Shown: positions 27,487-37,544, numbered from the stretch's first letter. The stretch: 64,000 nt of DNA from Coprothermobacter proteolyticus DSM 5265 (GCF_000020945.1 NC_011295.1:1178001-1242000); one strand, 5' to 3'. The notes: generated by a model from the letters alone, not told the origin. Numbers and translations: made by a program.

Positions 27487-27593
27487 CAAGCAGGTTTTTT
27501 GGGAAAGCATTGACTAAGCCTTAGATTGGATTTTGTTTGGTTATAATAGAGTGTTATAAGTTTGAAGTTAAGAGGCAAAAGGAGGTAGCTTTA

Positions 27594-30086
27594 GTGCTTA
27601 CGACAAAAGATAACATTGAAAAAAAGTTGCCAGAAAATCTTAAAGACCTGGCAGCTGTAGCATATAACTTTTGGCACACGTGGTCACGTTCTGCCATGAA
27701 ACTTTGGAGCAAAATAGACCCTGATCTCTGGAAGGCTTACCAAAACCCTGTTAAGCTCCTTTTAGAAACACCCAGCGAAAGGCTTGAAGAGCTTTCAAAA
27801 GACGAAGACTTTTTGTCCCTGTATGAATTGGTCACAGAAAGATTCCACAGTTACATGAAGGAGAGCAACACATGGTTCAATGCTAATTACCCCAACTGGG
27901 ACACAAAGTTTGTTTACATGTGCATGGAATATGGAATAAGTGAAGCACTGCCCATTTATTCAGGGGGCTTAGGTATTCTTGCTGGCGACCACCTAAAGTC
28001 TGCTAGCGATTTAGGAATACCACTAATTGCCGTTGGGCTTCTGTACAAACACGGTTATTTTGTGCAAGAAATCAGCTCCGATCTTACGCAACAAGAATTG
28101 TTTCCTCAATACAGTCCGGAAGACTTACCCATTACACCTTTGCTTGATGCAGAAGGCAAACCTGTATTAGTCCAAGTCCCTCTGGATGACCAAATGATTA
28201 CAGCCAGAGTTTTTCAAGCTGACGTAGGACGCGTTAAGCTTTACCTTTTAGATCCAGATACACCAGAAACTCCTCCTGAGTACAGGCTTATATGTGATTA
28301 CCTCTACAATCCGGGTATGGACATACGAGTTGCACAAGAAATACTGCTGGGTGTAGGGGGCATAAGACTTCTCAAAGAGCTGAATATAGAACCCGGATTA
28401 GTTCATCTTAATGAAGGGCATCCAGCATTTGCAGCTTTTGAACGCATAAAAGACCTTATGCAGAAGGGCTTGTCTTTTGAGGAATCACTGGAAGTGGTCA
28501 AGGAAAGTACCGTTTTTACCACCCACACACCTGTACCAGCTGGTCATGATAAGTTTCCAGTGGACTTTATCTATGGTCGTTTTAGGTCATTTTTTGAAGG
28601 TTTGCCAGCGGATAAATTTCTAAGTTTGGGCAAAGAAACAGAAGATTCTGGTGAGCTGAACATGACAGTTTTGGCCATACGCACTTCCGCCTACGTCAAT
28701 GGTGTGAGTCAGTTGCATGCACGTGTGTCCAGAGAAATGTTCCGCAATCTTTGGAAAGGTTACACGTTGGAAGAAGTACCCATAGAGGGCATTACGAACG
28801 GAGTCCATACATTAACATGGATTTGCTCAGAGTTTTCCAGAATCTATGACCGTGCACTCAGCAGGGTATGGCGTGAACACACAGATTTAGAAGGCATGTG
28901 GTACGGCGTTGAACGTATTTCGGACGCCGATTTGTGGGAAGCGCATTTAAAAGCAAAAAAGAACTTTATATCGCTCATGAAGGAGAAAATTCAGAGTAGA
29001 AACAAGCGCCTTAATCTGAGTGATCCGTTACCCGAAATTGATGAAAATAGCCTCATAATAGGTTTTGGCAGACGTTTTGCTACTTACAAACGCGCCATTT
29101 TGATTTTCCGTGATTTGGAAAGACTCAAGAAAATCCTGAACACACCAGGCCGACCGGTTTATCTGGTATTTGCAGGTAAAGCTCATCCAAACGATGGGCC
29201 AGGCAAAGAATTTCTTAGCCAAGTTCTTCGGATGACAAAGGAACCAGGATTCGCCGGCAAAGTGTTCTTCTTAGAAAACTACGACATTTCTTTAGCCAGA
29301 GCCATGGTATCAGGCGTTGACGTTTGGCTCAACACGCCACGACGTCCACAAGAAGCTAGTGGCACCAGTGGCATGAAAGCAGCCATAAACGGTGTTTTAA
29401 ACCTTAGTATTTACGATGGATGGTGGGTAGAAGGTTACAACGGCAAGAACGGATGGGTTGTGGGAGATGAATCTTTGGAACCTGAGCACGAAGAGAATGA
29501 TCAAAGGGACTCAGAAAGCCTGTACAACATACTCGAAACTCAAATAATCCCAACCTATTATGAAAACAGAACCAAATGGCTTTCAATGATGCGTGAGAGT
29601 ATTAAGAGCATTGTTCCGCGCTTCAGTACACATCGCATGGTCAAGGAGTACATGGACAAAACATATGTAAAAGCTTTTATCAATTCGGAACGTCTCTCCA
29701 AGAATGATTTTGAGAATGCTAAGCGCGACGTTAATTGGGAAAGTAGAGTCGTTGAAGCGTGGAACGGTGTTTCAGTAAAGAACGTTGCTGTGGAAGAAAA
29801 CGGAGCAAGCTTACGAGTCACCGTTAATTTGGGGCAACTTTCCCCTGAAGATGTCAAAGTTGAACTTTTTTTAGGCAGAGAAGGTACAGAACTAGAGAAA
29901 GTACGAACCGTTGAACTGCGCAGATATGTATCAGAAGGTGACAGCACTTTTACTTACTTTTACACCGATGGTTTCTTGCGACACCTTGGTAACCCTTGCT
30001 GGAAGTACTTTGTTAGAATCCTGCCTGACACTTCTGACACAGACATAATTCAGCACGTACCTATAATCTGGTACGTCATCCAGTAG
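27594..30086 (+). CDS. glgP: Glycogen/alpha-glucan phosphorylase (GT35)
   Basis: An 830-aa PLP enzyme that releases glucose-1-phosphate from glycogen or maltodextrin. YSGGLGILAGDHLKSASDLG, VHLNEGHPAFAAFE, THTPVPAGHD and the PLP-lysine motif EASGTSGMKAAINGVLNLS are intact. The order and length fit the bacterial alpha-glucan phosphorylases of the Thermotoga/archaeal type rather than E. coli MalP. The frame extends to 27537, but AAGGAGG at 27579-27585 sets the GTG at 27594 as start. It counterbalances glgA at the left edge. Ends at a bidirectional terminator. Confidence 0.95.
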   Translation: MLTTKDNIEKKLPENLKDLAAVAYNFWHTWSRSAMKLWSKIDPDLWKAYQNPVKLLLETPSERLEELSKDEDFLSLYELVTERFHSYMKESNTWFNANYPNWDTKFVYMCMEYGISEALPIYSGGLGILAGDHLKSASDLGIPLIAVGLLYKHGYFVQEISSDLTQQELFPQYSPEDLPITPLLDAEGKPVLVQVPLDDQMITARVFQADVGRVKLYLLDPDTPETPPEYRLICDYLYNPGMDIRVAQEILLGVGGIRLLKELNIEPGLVHLNEGHPAFAAFERIKDLMQKGLSFEESLEVVKESTVFTTHTPVPAGHDKFPVDFIYGRFRSFFEGLPADKFLSLGKETEDSGELNMTVLAIRTSAYVNGVSQLHARVSREMFRNLWKGYTLEEVPIEGITNGVHTLTWICSEFSRIYDRALSRVWREHTDLEGMWYGVERISDADLWEAHLKAKKNFISLMKEKIQSRNKRLNLSDPLPEIDENSLIIGFGRRFATYKRAILIFRDLERLKKILNTPGRPVYLVFAGKAHPNDGPGKEFLSQVLRMTKEPGFAGKVFFLENYDISLARAMVSGVDVWLNTPRRPQEASGTSGMKAAINGVLNLSIYDGWWVEGYNGKNGWVVGDESLEPEHEENDQRDSESLYNILETQIIPTYYENRTKWLSMMRESIKSIVPRFSTHRMVKEYMDKTYVKAFINSERLSKNDFENAKRDVNWESRVVEAWNGVSVKNVAVEENGASLRVTVNLGQLSPEDVKVELFLGREGTELEKVRTVELRRYVSEGDSTFTYFYTDGFLRHLGNPCWKYFVRILPDTSDTDIIQHVPIIWYVIQ

Positions 30087-30099
30087 GAAATTTCGAAAG

Positions 30100-30139
30100 A
30101 AAAAAGGCGGCCGCCTATGCTAAAGCGGCCGCCTTTTTT
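30100..30139. terminator. Bidirectional terminator that overlaps the ptsI stop
   Basis: A-tract, GGCGGCCGC, 10-nt loop, GCGGCCGCC and T-tract form a perfect 15-bp A-to-T stem serving glgP (+) and ptsI (-). The last ptsI codons and its stop (30115-30117) lie inside the hairpin, so the C-terminal Ala-Lys-Lys-Ala-Ala-Ala-Leu-Ala of enzyme I is encoded by terminator sequence. Confidence 0.92.
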
Positions 30140-31776
30140 GCAATTGCCTGAGCTTCTTCGTTATTTGTAGATAGAACAACCTTTTTCACTCTGGGAATGC
30201 TTGAAGGTGTCATACTAAACACTTGTAATCCAAGGCCAAGAAGTATTTCTGTGGCTTTATCATCACCTGCAAGCTCACCGCACATGGCAACCTCTTTTCC
30301 AAAAGCGTTTCCCACATCAATAACCCTCTTTATGAGTCTAAGAACTGCAGGGTGAAGCGGGTTATAGTATTCTCGCACTTTTTCGTTATCCCGGTCCACA
30401 GCAAGAGTGTACTGAGTCAAATCGTTTGTACCGATGCTAAAAAAGTCCACCTCTGGTGCAAGTAAGTCAGCGGCTACCGCGGCCGATGGAATTTCCACCA
30501 TAATGCCTACCTTTACATGCTCATCGAAAGGCTGGCCTTCTTCACGAAGCTCAGCTTTTGCTTCCTCTAGAACTTCCTTGGCTTTAACTACCTCTTCCAC
30601 TGAACTGATCATGGGAAACATAACGGCAGCTTTACCGTAAGCACTAGCTCGCAAGATGGCCCTTAGTTGAGTCTTAAGTACATCTCTGCGGTCTAAACAG
30701 TATCTTATAGCTCTCCAACCCAAGAAAGGGTTGTTTTCCCTTTGCAAGCCCAGATAAGGTAAATCTTTATCTCCTCCAATGTCAAGGGTACGTATGGTGA
30801 CCACTTGTCCCCGCATGCCCTCTAATGCCTTCTTATAGGCCTCAAATTGTTCTTCTTCTGACGGCAACGTGTTTCGGTCCATGAAAAGAAATTCCGTTCT
30901 AAAAAGCCCGACCCCTTCCGCACCGAATTTCAAAGCTATCTCAACTTCTTCAGGTCTGCCAATGTTAGCCTCCAGCTTAACCTGTGCGCCATCTTTGGTC
31001 ACGCTTGGCACAGTAATCAATTCCCCCAGATCACTCTGCTCTTTTTTCCATTGCAACTGCTTTTGCTCGTAGTTTTTCAGCGAATCCTCTGCAGGGTTAA
31101 CTTCAACTATGCCTTCGTTTCCATCAACCACGAGGAGGTCACCATTCTTTATCTCCCCAGTAGCATTCTTTGTGCCTACCACAGCAGGAATTTGAAAAGA
31201 TCTAGCCATGATTGCCACATGCGAAGTGGGACCACCTTCATCAGTGACCAATCCAACTACGTGTTCTCGATCGATTTGAGCAGTGTCTGATGGGGCCAAG
31301 TCCCTGGCAACGAGAACAGTATTCTGTGGAAGCTGAGAAAGGTCTAACAAAGTGCCCGTGAGGTTCCTAATGATACGCTCTGTAATGTCCTTTAGATCCG
31401 CAGCACGAGCTTTGAGGTACTCGTCGGTCATTTGTTCAAAAAACTGAATGTACTCTTGCCCTACGGACCAAACGGCGAATTCTGCATTCAACTTCTCATT
31501 CTCAATACTTTCTTTCACCTTCGCCAAGAACTCAGGATCATCAAGCATCATTAAATGGGCTTGCATAATATCTGCCACATCTTTGTTACCGTTTTTGCTT
31601 GCCCTCTCGAGTAGTTGAGAAACTTGCTGCTTGCTCTGATCCAGTGCCCTGTAGAATCTATCTAGCTCCTCTTTTGAATCCTCCAACGCAAAGCGCGGTA
31701 TATCCAACTCTTTCTTCAACACTTGTGCTGTCCCAATACCTATGCCGGGTGCACCCGGTATACCTTTTAGCGTCAT
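30115..31776 (-). CDS. ptsI: PTS enzyme I (phosphoenolpyruvate-protein phosphotransferase)
   Basis: A 553-aa cytosolic enzyme that takes phosphate from PEP and gives it to HPr. The phospho-His motif [21 protein letters not shown] lies near residue 187. The PEP-binding barrel has [15 protein letters not shown], and the C-terminal signature is [20 protein letters not shown] followed by the catalytic Cys in [10 protein letters not shown]. Length is typical (about 570). Its ATG overlaps the HPr stop by 4 bp. No sugar-specific EII gene is in the window, so the transporter it feeds must lie elsewhere, or the pair serves a regulatory or dihydroxyacetone-type role. Confidence 0.96.
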   Translation of the reverse strand: MTLKGIPGAPGIGIGTAQVLKKELDIPRFALEDSKEELDRFYRALDQSKQQVSQLLERASKNGNKDVADIMQAHLMMLDDPEFLAKVKESIENEKLNAEFAVWSVGQEYIQFFEQMTDEYLKARAADLKDITERIIRNLTGTLLDLSQLPQNTVLVARDLAPSDTAQIDREHVVGLVTDEGGPTSHVAIMARSFQIPAVVGTKNATGEIKNGDLLVVDGNEGIVEVNPAEDSLKNYEQKQLQWKKEQSDLGELITVPSVTKDGAQVKLEANIGRPEEVEIALKFGAEGVGLFRTEFLFMDRNTLPSEEEQFEAYKKALEGMRGQVVTIRTLDIGGDKDLPYLGLQRENNPFLGWRAIRYCLDRRDVLKTQLRAILRASAYGKAAVMFPMISSVEEVVKAKEVLEEAKAELREEGQPFDEHVKVGIMVEIPSAAVAADLLAPEVDFFSIGTNDLTQYTLAVDRDNEKVREYYNPLHPAVLRLIKRVIDVGNAFGKEVAMCGELAGDDKATEILLGLGLQVFSMTPSSIPRVKKVVLSTNNEEAQAIAKKAAALA

Positions 31777-32057
31777 GATTCCACTTCTCCAAAATTATCG
31801 TGGATCAAGTCCAATAGAGCTTTAAGTGCTTCTTCAGCGTCTTCACCTTCTACACTGATTTTTATCCTACTTCCCTTGTCAGCACCTAGAGAGAGTACTC
31901 CCATGATGCTCTTAGCACTAACACTGCGTCCTTCTTTCTCAAGAGTAATATTGCTCTTGAACTTCGCTGCCGTCTGCACCAACAGCGATGCAGGCCTTGC
32001 ATGCAGACCCGTTGGGTTAGTCAAGATCACTTCTGTCTCAACATGCTGTGCTTCCAT
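31773..32057 (-). CDS. ptsH: HPr phosphocarrier protein
   Basis: A 94-aa carrier. The phospho-acceptor is His19 in [15 protein letters not shown] second conserved site, Ser50 in [10 protein letters not shown], matches the HPr-kinase target of Firmicutes-type HPr, hinting at catabolite control if an HprK exists in this genome. A few extra N-terminal residues ([10 protein letters not shown]) precede the fold. First gene of a ptsH-ptsI operon with a 4-bp overlap. Confidence 0.94.
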   Translation of the reverse strand: MEAQHVETEVILTNPTGLHARPASLLVQTAAKFKSNITLEKEGRSVSAKSIMGVLSLGADKGSRIKISVEGEDAEEALKALLDLIHDNFGEVES

Positions 32058-32085
32058 TCTCTATAACGCTCCTTCCAAAGTTAGA

Positions 32086-32499
32086 CTAAAACGACAAACC
32101 CGCCTGTTTTACATAAGGTACATATTGGATATCCGTCTTAGTAACGTGGTTTATTAACCAATCTACAAGTACTTTGTTCAGCTTCACTGTCAAAGTCACA
32201 CCAACACCCTTATTCTGTACCTCTTCTTGAAAGCTTCTTATCTGTTCTTTAAACCACTCGTGTTGCTTTTTGTGTTCTTCTAAACCAGGGTACTTTGCTC
32301 TACTCATGAGGTCTTGCTCAGCATTGAAATGGAAAATAGTGTAATCTTGCAAAAAATCAAGCATCTCCAAAACCGCATCTTTGCTTCCCTTGGGAATCTC
32401 ATCAAAAAGCTTGTTGATTCGAGCAAATAACTCTTTATGCTGTTCATCCACTGTCTTGATGCCCACAGAGTATTCTTCCTTCCACGTGATAGCCGGCAT
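32086..32499 (-). CDS. Bacteriohemerythrin, copy 1
   Basis: A 137-aa di-iron four-helix-bundle O2-binding protein. All ligand motifs are present: VDEQHKELFARIN, IFHFNAEQDLM (His and Glu), HKKQHEWF and NHVTKTD. It starts MPAITWKEEYSVGIKTVD, the classical bacteriohemerythrin start. In an anaerobe such proteins scavenge or sense oxygen. 28 bp upstream of ptsH but likely transcribed separately or as a read-through. A paralogue lies 89 bp upstream. Confidence 0.93.
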   Translation of the reverse strand: MPAITWKEEYSVGIKTVDEQHKELFARINKLFDEIPKGSKDAVLEMLDFLQDYTIFHFNAEQDLMSRAKYPGLEEHKKQHEWFKEQIRSFQEEVQNKGVGVTLTVKLNKVLVDWLINHVTKTDIQYVPYVKQAGLSF

Positions 32500-32588
32500 T
32501 TTTAATCACCTCTTTTTTGCTAATTAGGTCTCATCATTTAAATATTCTAAATTACTAATGCAATAACTTGCCATTTCCTTTTTGCACG

Positions 32589-32996
32589 CTATACAGCCTC
32601 TTCCTTAAGATAGGGAGCAAACTTAACATCGGTCTTAGTAACATGGTTTATGAGCCAACTGACTAGTAGCTTGTTCAGTCTCAGTGTTAAGCTTACACCA
32701 AGTCCGTTTTTCTCTACTTGTTCCCTGATAGAAAGTATCTCCGACTTAAACCATTCATGCTCATTCTTGTGCGACTCAAGTTCTGGATAGTTCGCTTTTG
32801 CCATGAGTTGTTCTTCGGCTGAGAAATGATAAATAACATAACTGTTTAGAAAATCAAGAGTTTCCAAAACGGTAGTTACATTACCTCTGGAGACATCATC
32901 GAAAAGCTTGTTTACCCGTCTGAATAATTCCTTGTGCTGATCATCTATAACTTTTACACCCACTGAATACTCATCTTTCCAGACAATGGCAGGCAC
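32589..32996 (-). CDS. Bacteriohemerythrin, copy 2
   Basis: A 135-aa paralogue of the previous protein. Its motifs are IDDQHKELFRRVN, IYHFSAEEQLM, HKNEHEWF and NHVTKTD. The frame opens at 33014, but GAGGTGG and alignment with copy 1 (MPAI) indicate GTG at 32996. The copies share well over half their residues and the same NHVTKTD end. The pair arose by tandem duplication and both keep every iron ligand, so both should be functional. Confidence 0.92.
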   Translation of the reverse strand: MPAIVWKDEYSVGVKVIDDQHKELFRRVNKLFDDVSRGNVTTVLETLDFLNSYVIYHFSAEEQLMAKANYPELESHKNEHEWFKSEILSIREQVEKNGLGVSLTLRLNKLLVSWLINHVTKTDVKFAPYLKEEAV

Positions 32997-33247
32997 TAAA
33001 ACCACCTCACTCAAACAAAGTAGTTACTCACGCAGTTATCTGTTATGACTTCAGTTCTGTCTACACTACATTTCTATTGTATTACTAAACACTCCAAGTA
33101 CATAGCCCAGTCAAAGAATGTTAAGAACAGTACAGAAACCCTTGATAACAGATGAGTAAAACGGTGCTACAATAATAGACTAAATAGAAATGGCATATAC
33201 GCATTTCAAAACGCATAAATCCCAAAAACTAGCCAAGAAAGTCTGGT

Positions 33248-34108
33248 ATGTTACTAGAAAAAGAACGTTCAGGTGATTTTAGAATTTTGGTAGTAGCTCC
33301 TCATCCTGATGATGAGGTAATAGCAGCTGGTGGATTAATAACCAGAGCTTGTAAACTCGGTATTGACGTAGGTGTTGTCCTAATCACTAACGGCGATGCC
33401 TACCAAAGAGCTGCAAAAGTGTTAGCACGAGGACAAGTTCCCACTGCAAAGACCTACTACCAACTGGGTTTAACTCGGCAAAGAGAAAGCATAAATGCAC
33501 TTACCTATTTGGGAGTACAACCGAAGAATATTATCTTTCTTGGTTTTGCAGACGCCAGCTTAAAATTCCTTCTTGACAAGTATTGGGAACAACCATGCAA
33601 CATTGGTGGAATAGGCACAACTTATTGTCCATATAAATCAGGTGTATATAATCCGGGTGTAGCGTACACAGGTGAAAACCTGTACAGGGCAATGCAGACA
33701 ATAATAAAGAGCTTTAAGCCCACCCACATCATTTATCCACATGAAAAAGACACTCACGATGATCATAAAGCGACGAACCGCTTGATAAATCAAATTGTTA
33801 CAAGAAGCCGAATTGAAGCTGTCCTTCTAAACTACTTAGTACATTTTCCCCAGTGGCCAGTTCCGAAGGGACTCTATCAGGATCTAGACATGCCGCTGCC
33901 TCCATTGGAAGAACCTGAAAACTGGACCAGGCTAAAACTGACCACAGATGAAATAAAGCGAAAATACCAAGCTATTTTGCTATATAAGTCCCAACTTTAC
34001 ACCCTAAAAGATTTCTTGCTGTCTTTCGACCGTAGCTCAGAAGTATTTGCACATCACCACATCAAGTATGAGCGTTTGCCATCTTCAGCTAAGAAAAGCA
34101 ACTATTAA
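33248..34108 (+). CDS. PIG-L family deacetylase
   Basis: A 286-aa zinc-dependent deacetylase of the LmbE/PIG-L/BshB fold. ILVVAPHPDDEVIAAGGL supplies His-Pro-Asp-Asp ligands near residues 19-22, and KDTHDDHKATNRL gives the third-ligand region near 176. Substrates of the family are N-acetylglucosaminyl conjugates, including bacillithiol precursors and antibiotics. The middle (residues 110-140, KYWEQPCNIGGIGTTYCPY) is an insert unlike BshB. Weak ribosome-binding site; own transcript likely. Its stop abuts the convergent peptidase gene with no gap. Confidence 0.83.
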   Translation: MLLEKERSGDFRILVVAPHPDDEVIAAGGLITRACKLGIDVGVVLITNGDAYQRAAKVLARGQVPTAKTYYQLGLTRQRESINALTYLGVQPKNIIFLGFADASLKFLLDKYWEQPCNIGGIGTTYCPYKSGVYNPGVAYTGENLYRAMQTIIKSFKPTHIIYPHEKDTHDDHKATNRLINQIVTRSRIEAVLLNYLVHFPQWPVPKGLYQDLDMPLPPLEEPENWTRLKLTTDEIKRKYQAILLYKSQLYTLKDFLLSFDRSSEVFAHHHIKYERLPSSAKKSNY

Positions 34109-35266
34109 CTAGGATTCTGCAAATTTTTCAGCAAAAGCTACGTCAGCCGCTGCCATCATCCACAACACGTCTTCATCAACGTTGAAATAAGGACTATGGT
34201 TAGGTGCAGTAATACCCTTTTCCGGATTGTTCGTATTGAAGAAGTAGAAAACCCCAGGCACCTTTTCCAAGAAGTAAGCCATGTCTTCCCCACCCATGTT
34301 TGCTTTTTCTGTTAGAACAACATGGCTCTCACCTAAATACTTTCCAATGGCTTCGACCATGAGATCAGTCATTTCTGCATCATTAATCATTGGTATATAG
34401 CCAAAATTATAGGTAAAATCAGCTTCCACTCCATAGGCTTCTGCCAGACCATGAGCTATGTCACCCAACCTTTCTGAAAAGTGGCTTCGGTCGTCGTTTA
34501 CTACTGTCCTTACTGTGCCTGTAAGGAACACTTCCTCAGGAATGATGTTGTTCGCCGTGCCACCATGGACACTTCCTATTGATATGACCGTTGGGTTATT
34601 TGGATCACTTTCTCTACTTTTTAGAACCTGCGTAGTTAGGATAAAAGTTGCAGCGGCCATGAAAGGATCTTTGCCTTTGTGTGGCTGGGAGCCATGGGTA
34701 CCTGCTCCCGTAAAAACCACCTCGAAATTGTCAGTGGCTGCTGAGGCAGTTCCCTTCTTAATCATGAATGTGCCCGTGGGTACCTCTTCAAATACTGGAC
34801 CAACATGTCCACCAATGGCAGCATGCACGCCCTCCATAGCGCCATGCTCGATCATGTCCACCGCACCAAAGTAACCTTCCTCTCCTGGTTGAAACAGGAG
34901 GCGAATACGACATGGCGGCTCGTGCACACTGAAATACTTAGCCACTCCCAACAACACGGCTGTGTGAGCGTCGTGACCACAAGCATGCATGTATCCCGGA
35001 TGCTCCGAGGCATAATCCAAATTTGTCAGCTCCTCAACAGGCAGAGCATCCATATCTGCTCTAATGGCTAAACACTTTTCCCCATGACCCACGTCACAGA
35101 TCAGCCCATGACCACACGGTTTGGGCTCAAAACCAAGTTCAATCAACGCTCTTTCCACGTATGCTTTCGTCTTAGGAAGTTCTAATCCCACCTCTGGAAT
35201 GCGGTGCAGATCACGCCGGTATCTAACAATGTCTTTGTTCAAACCTCTAAGGAATTCCAACTCCAT
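34109..35266 (-). CDS. M20-family amidohydrolase/peptidase
   Basis: A 385-aa metal hydrolase of the M20D group (N-acyl amino acid amidohydrolase, hippurate hydrolase and relatives). The metal motif MHACGHDAHTAVLLGVAKYF is near residues 93-112, and LLFQPGEEGYFGAVDMIEHGA contains the catalytic Glu. GTANNIIPEE and the C-terminal NMGGEDMAYFLEKVPGVFYF match the family. It probably deacylates amino acids or dipeptides in the cytosol, consistent with peptide-based growth. GGGAGG precedes the ATG. Confidence 0.92.
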   Translation of the reverse strand: MELEFLRGLNKDIVRYRRDLHRIPEVGLELPKTKAYVERALIELGFEPKPCGHGLICDVGHGEKCLAIRADMDALPVEELTNLDYASEHPGYMHACGHDAHTAVLLGVAKYFSVHEPPCRIRLLFQPGEEGYFGAVDMIEHGAMEGVHAAIGGHVGPVFEEVPTGTFMIKKGTASAATDNFEVVFTGAGTHGSQPHKGKDPFMAAATFILTTQVLKSRESDPNNPTVISIGSVHGGTANNIIPEEVFLTGTVRTVVNDDRSHFSERLGDIAHGLAEAYGVEADFTYNFGYIPMINDAEMTDLMVEAIGKYLGESHVVLTEKANMGGEDMAYFLEKVPGVFYFFNTNNPEKGITAPNHSPYFNVDEDVLWMMAAADVAFAEKFAES

Positions 35267-35426
35267 TACAGGTAGCCTCCCTTTCTTGCTTCATATATGA
35301 CTTCGCTACGTAAAGCAAGAACTTCATAATAACAATAATAAAACCAACTATTCCTTGAGTGAACTTCTATAATATGCTCAAAGATGTTACAGTATTGAAT
35401 CCGAACAGGTAAGGAGTGTGAAGCTA

Positions 35427-35969
35427 ATGGAGTTACATAGGGTAACAGTAACGCCACTTAAAAGTAACTGTTACATACTAAAATCAGGTACTGACATCGC
35501 AGTAGTTGACCCCGGAGGAGACCCAGAGAAAATACTAGAGCGACTGGCAAAGCTTGATGGCCAAGTAAAATTCATAATAGCAACCCATTACCACTTTGAT
35601 CACGTTGGAGCTCTAAAAGAACTCAAAGAAAGCGTAAGCGCGCCCTTTCTCATCCATAAAAATGATGTGCCTTTCCTTGACAACATAATCCCCGATCAAA
35701 CCCTAACGGAAGGTGATGAAATCTCTTTGGGAGAAGAAACGCTCCAGGTGATACATACCCCAGGGCACACTGCTGGGAGCATTTGTCTTCTTGGAGACGG
35801 ATTCATACTTACCGGGGACACGTTATTCCAGTTTTCCTATGGAAGAACAGATTATCCTGGAGGAGACGATTTTCAGATGCAGCAATCTCTAAAAAGGCTT
35901 CAGGACATACTTGTGCCGGGCATGACCGTGTATCCAGGACATGGGTTGCCTTTTGTCATCAAAAGTTAG
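35427..35969 (+). CDS. Metallo-beta-lactamase-fold hydrolase (glyoxalase II-like)
   Basis: A 180-aa protein with ATHYHFDHVGALKEL (metal motif), HTPGHTAGSICLLGDGFILTGDTLF and YPGHGLPF, the pattern of small glyoxalase II-like hydrolases. Substrate unknown, perhaps a thioester. A GTG at 35418 is in frame, but AAGGAG is best placed for the ATG at 35427. The next gene begins 9 bp later, so the two form an operon of MBL-fold proteins. Confidence 0.88.
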   Translation: MELHRVTVTPLKSNCYILKSGTDIAVVDPGGDPEKILERLAKLDGQVKFIIATHYHFDHVGALKELKESVSAPFLIHKNDVPFLDNIIPDQTLTEGDEISLGEETLQVIHTPGHTAGSICLLGDGFILTGDTLFQFSYGRTDYPGGDDFQMQQSLKRLQDILVPGMTVYPGHGLPFVIKS

Positions 35970-35978
35970 GTGATAAGA

Positions 35979-37544
35979 GTGGTCAATTTGCTTTTTTGGG
36001 ATGGCGTGGGATGCATTGGTGGTAACAAAATACTTGTGCAGGACAGTTCGAAGGATGAGTCACTTCTCCTCGATTTTGGGAAGAACTTTGGCGAGGAAAA
36101 CAAGTACTTTGATGAATTTCTAAAACCACGCGACCGCCTTGGCGTTTATGATCTGCTACGTATGAGAATGCTACCACCCATGCTTAATCTTTACAGAAAA
36201 GATCTCATTCCTGCGAACTTCGACTTTTCAACTGATCTGCAACAAGGAGTAAAACCTGTGGGAGGACTGCTCCTTAGCCATGCTCATTTGGATCATGCCG
36301 GATACCTGCCTTACCTTCGTGAAGATTTGCCTGTGACAACTTCTGTCATTTCAGGAGCACTCCTAAAATCCCTGCAAGATACAAACAGACAACTTTACTC
36401 AGAGCTTATTGCCGTGGTTGCTAAGGAACTCTTGGACACCGGCATACTTAAAACAGCTAAAGGTAGCCCGCTCCAACCAAGGCCTTTTCACCTTCTTCAA
36501 AGACCAAAGGACGTTAATGGCTTCAATGACAACGTTTGGAACTGCAATTACACAAAAAAACCCTACTTGCCAGCCACACCAGACTACTTGGAAAACTCTT
36601 GCCAGATTGCCAAGTACAACATAAAGGCTTGGCCTGTGGACCATTCCATACCAGGTGCCATGGCACATGGTGTTGAGACCTCAGAAGGCTGGATAGTTTA
36701 CACAGGCGATTTAAGGCTACATGGAAGCAAAGGCAACCTGACAAGAGCGTTTTTTCAAGAGGCAGCTCAATTGCACCCGCTTCTGCTAATCACAGAAGGT
36801 ACACACCCTGAAGAAACGAATCCTGTAACTGAGGAACAGGTAAAACAGCGCTCAATGGAAGTAGTAGCAAAAACTGAAGGTTTAGTAATTGCCGATTTTG
36901 GTGCAAGAAACGTTGAAAGGTTACTCTCCTTCCTCCAGGTCGCTTCCGAAACCCAACGGTACTTAGTTCTCACGCCCAAAGACTTCCTCATGCTTGAATA
37001 CCTTAACTACGCCACGCCTGAAGTTCCCAATCCACTTCGAGATCCGTGGCTACTCATGTATGTGGCTCCAAAGGGACGCACTGACGGCTGGGAAGACCAC
37101 GTTCGTTCTTTAGTGCCCGAGGAAAAAACAGTAGATGCTAGAAGAATACGCTCTCATCCCGATGATTACATATTGTGTTTTTCTTATTACGACTTTGCAA
37201 ACCTTTTGGATATTGATGTTCATAAAGGTTCCTACATTTACTCTTCCAGTGAACCTTTCAACGAGGAGATGGCAATGGATCACGAAAAAATTAAGAACTG
37301 GATTGACTTGTTCGGTTTTCATATTTACGGTCGCTTGGGACAAGCCGCAGGTGGGAAGGACGAGCGCGATCCATTCCATGGCAGTGGTCACATACATGCT
37401 CAAGGCCTTCAAGAAATGATTGAGACCATTAGACCAAAGTATTTGATCCCTGTACACACAGAAAAATCGGATTTCTTCCAACAATTCCAAGGCTTAACTA
37501 CGGTATTGACTGTACAAAGAAACAAACTGCTGAGATTGGACTAA
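35979..37544 (+). CDS. Beta-CASP metallo-beta-lactamase protein (RNase J/CPSF-like), with inserts
   Basis: A 521-aa protein. MBL motifs: LLLSHAHLDHAGYLPYL (near residue 100), WPVDHSIPGAMAHGV and IVYTGDLRLHG. Beta-CASP motifs: LLITEGTHPEE (A), GSGHIHAQGLQEMI (B) and KYLIPVHTEKSDFF (C). This is the nuclease-type layout of RNase J and archaeal CPSF. Compared with RNase J it has about 45 extra residues before the HxHxDH motif and about 70 between that motif and the DHS loop, and no C-terminal RNase J tail. Role in RNA or DNA cleavage is likely but unproven. GTG start behind AGGTGAT. Confidence 0.8.
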   Translation: MVNLLFWDGVGCIGGNKILVQDSSKDESLLLDFGKNFGEENKYFDEFLKPRDRLGVYDLLRMRMLPPMLNLYRKDLIPANFDFSTDLQQGVKPVGGLLLSHAHLDHAGYLPYLREDLPVTTSVISGALLKSLQDTNRQLYSELIAVVAKELLDTGILKTAKGSPLQPRPFHLLQRPKDVNGFNDNVWNCNYTKKPYLPATPDYLENSCQIAKYNIKAWPVDHSIPGAMAHGVETSEGWIVYTGDLRLHGSKGNLTRAFFQEAAQLHPLLLITEGTHPEETNPVTEEQVKQRSMEVVAKTEGLVIADFGARNVERLLSFLQVASETQRYLVLTPKDFLMLEYLNYATPEVPNPLRDPWLLMYVAPKGRTDGWEDHVRSLVPEEKTVDARRIRSHPDDYILCFSYYDFANLLDIDVHKGSYIYSSSEPFNEEMAMDHEKIKNWIDLFGFHIYGRLGQAAGGKDERDPFHGSGHIHAQGLQEMIETIRPKYLIPVHTEKSDFFQQFQGLTTVLTVQRNKLLRLD

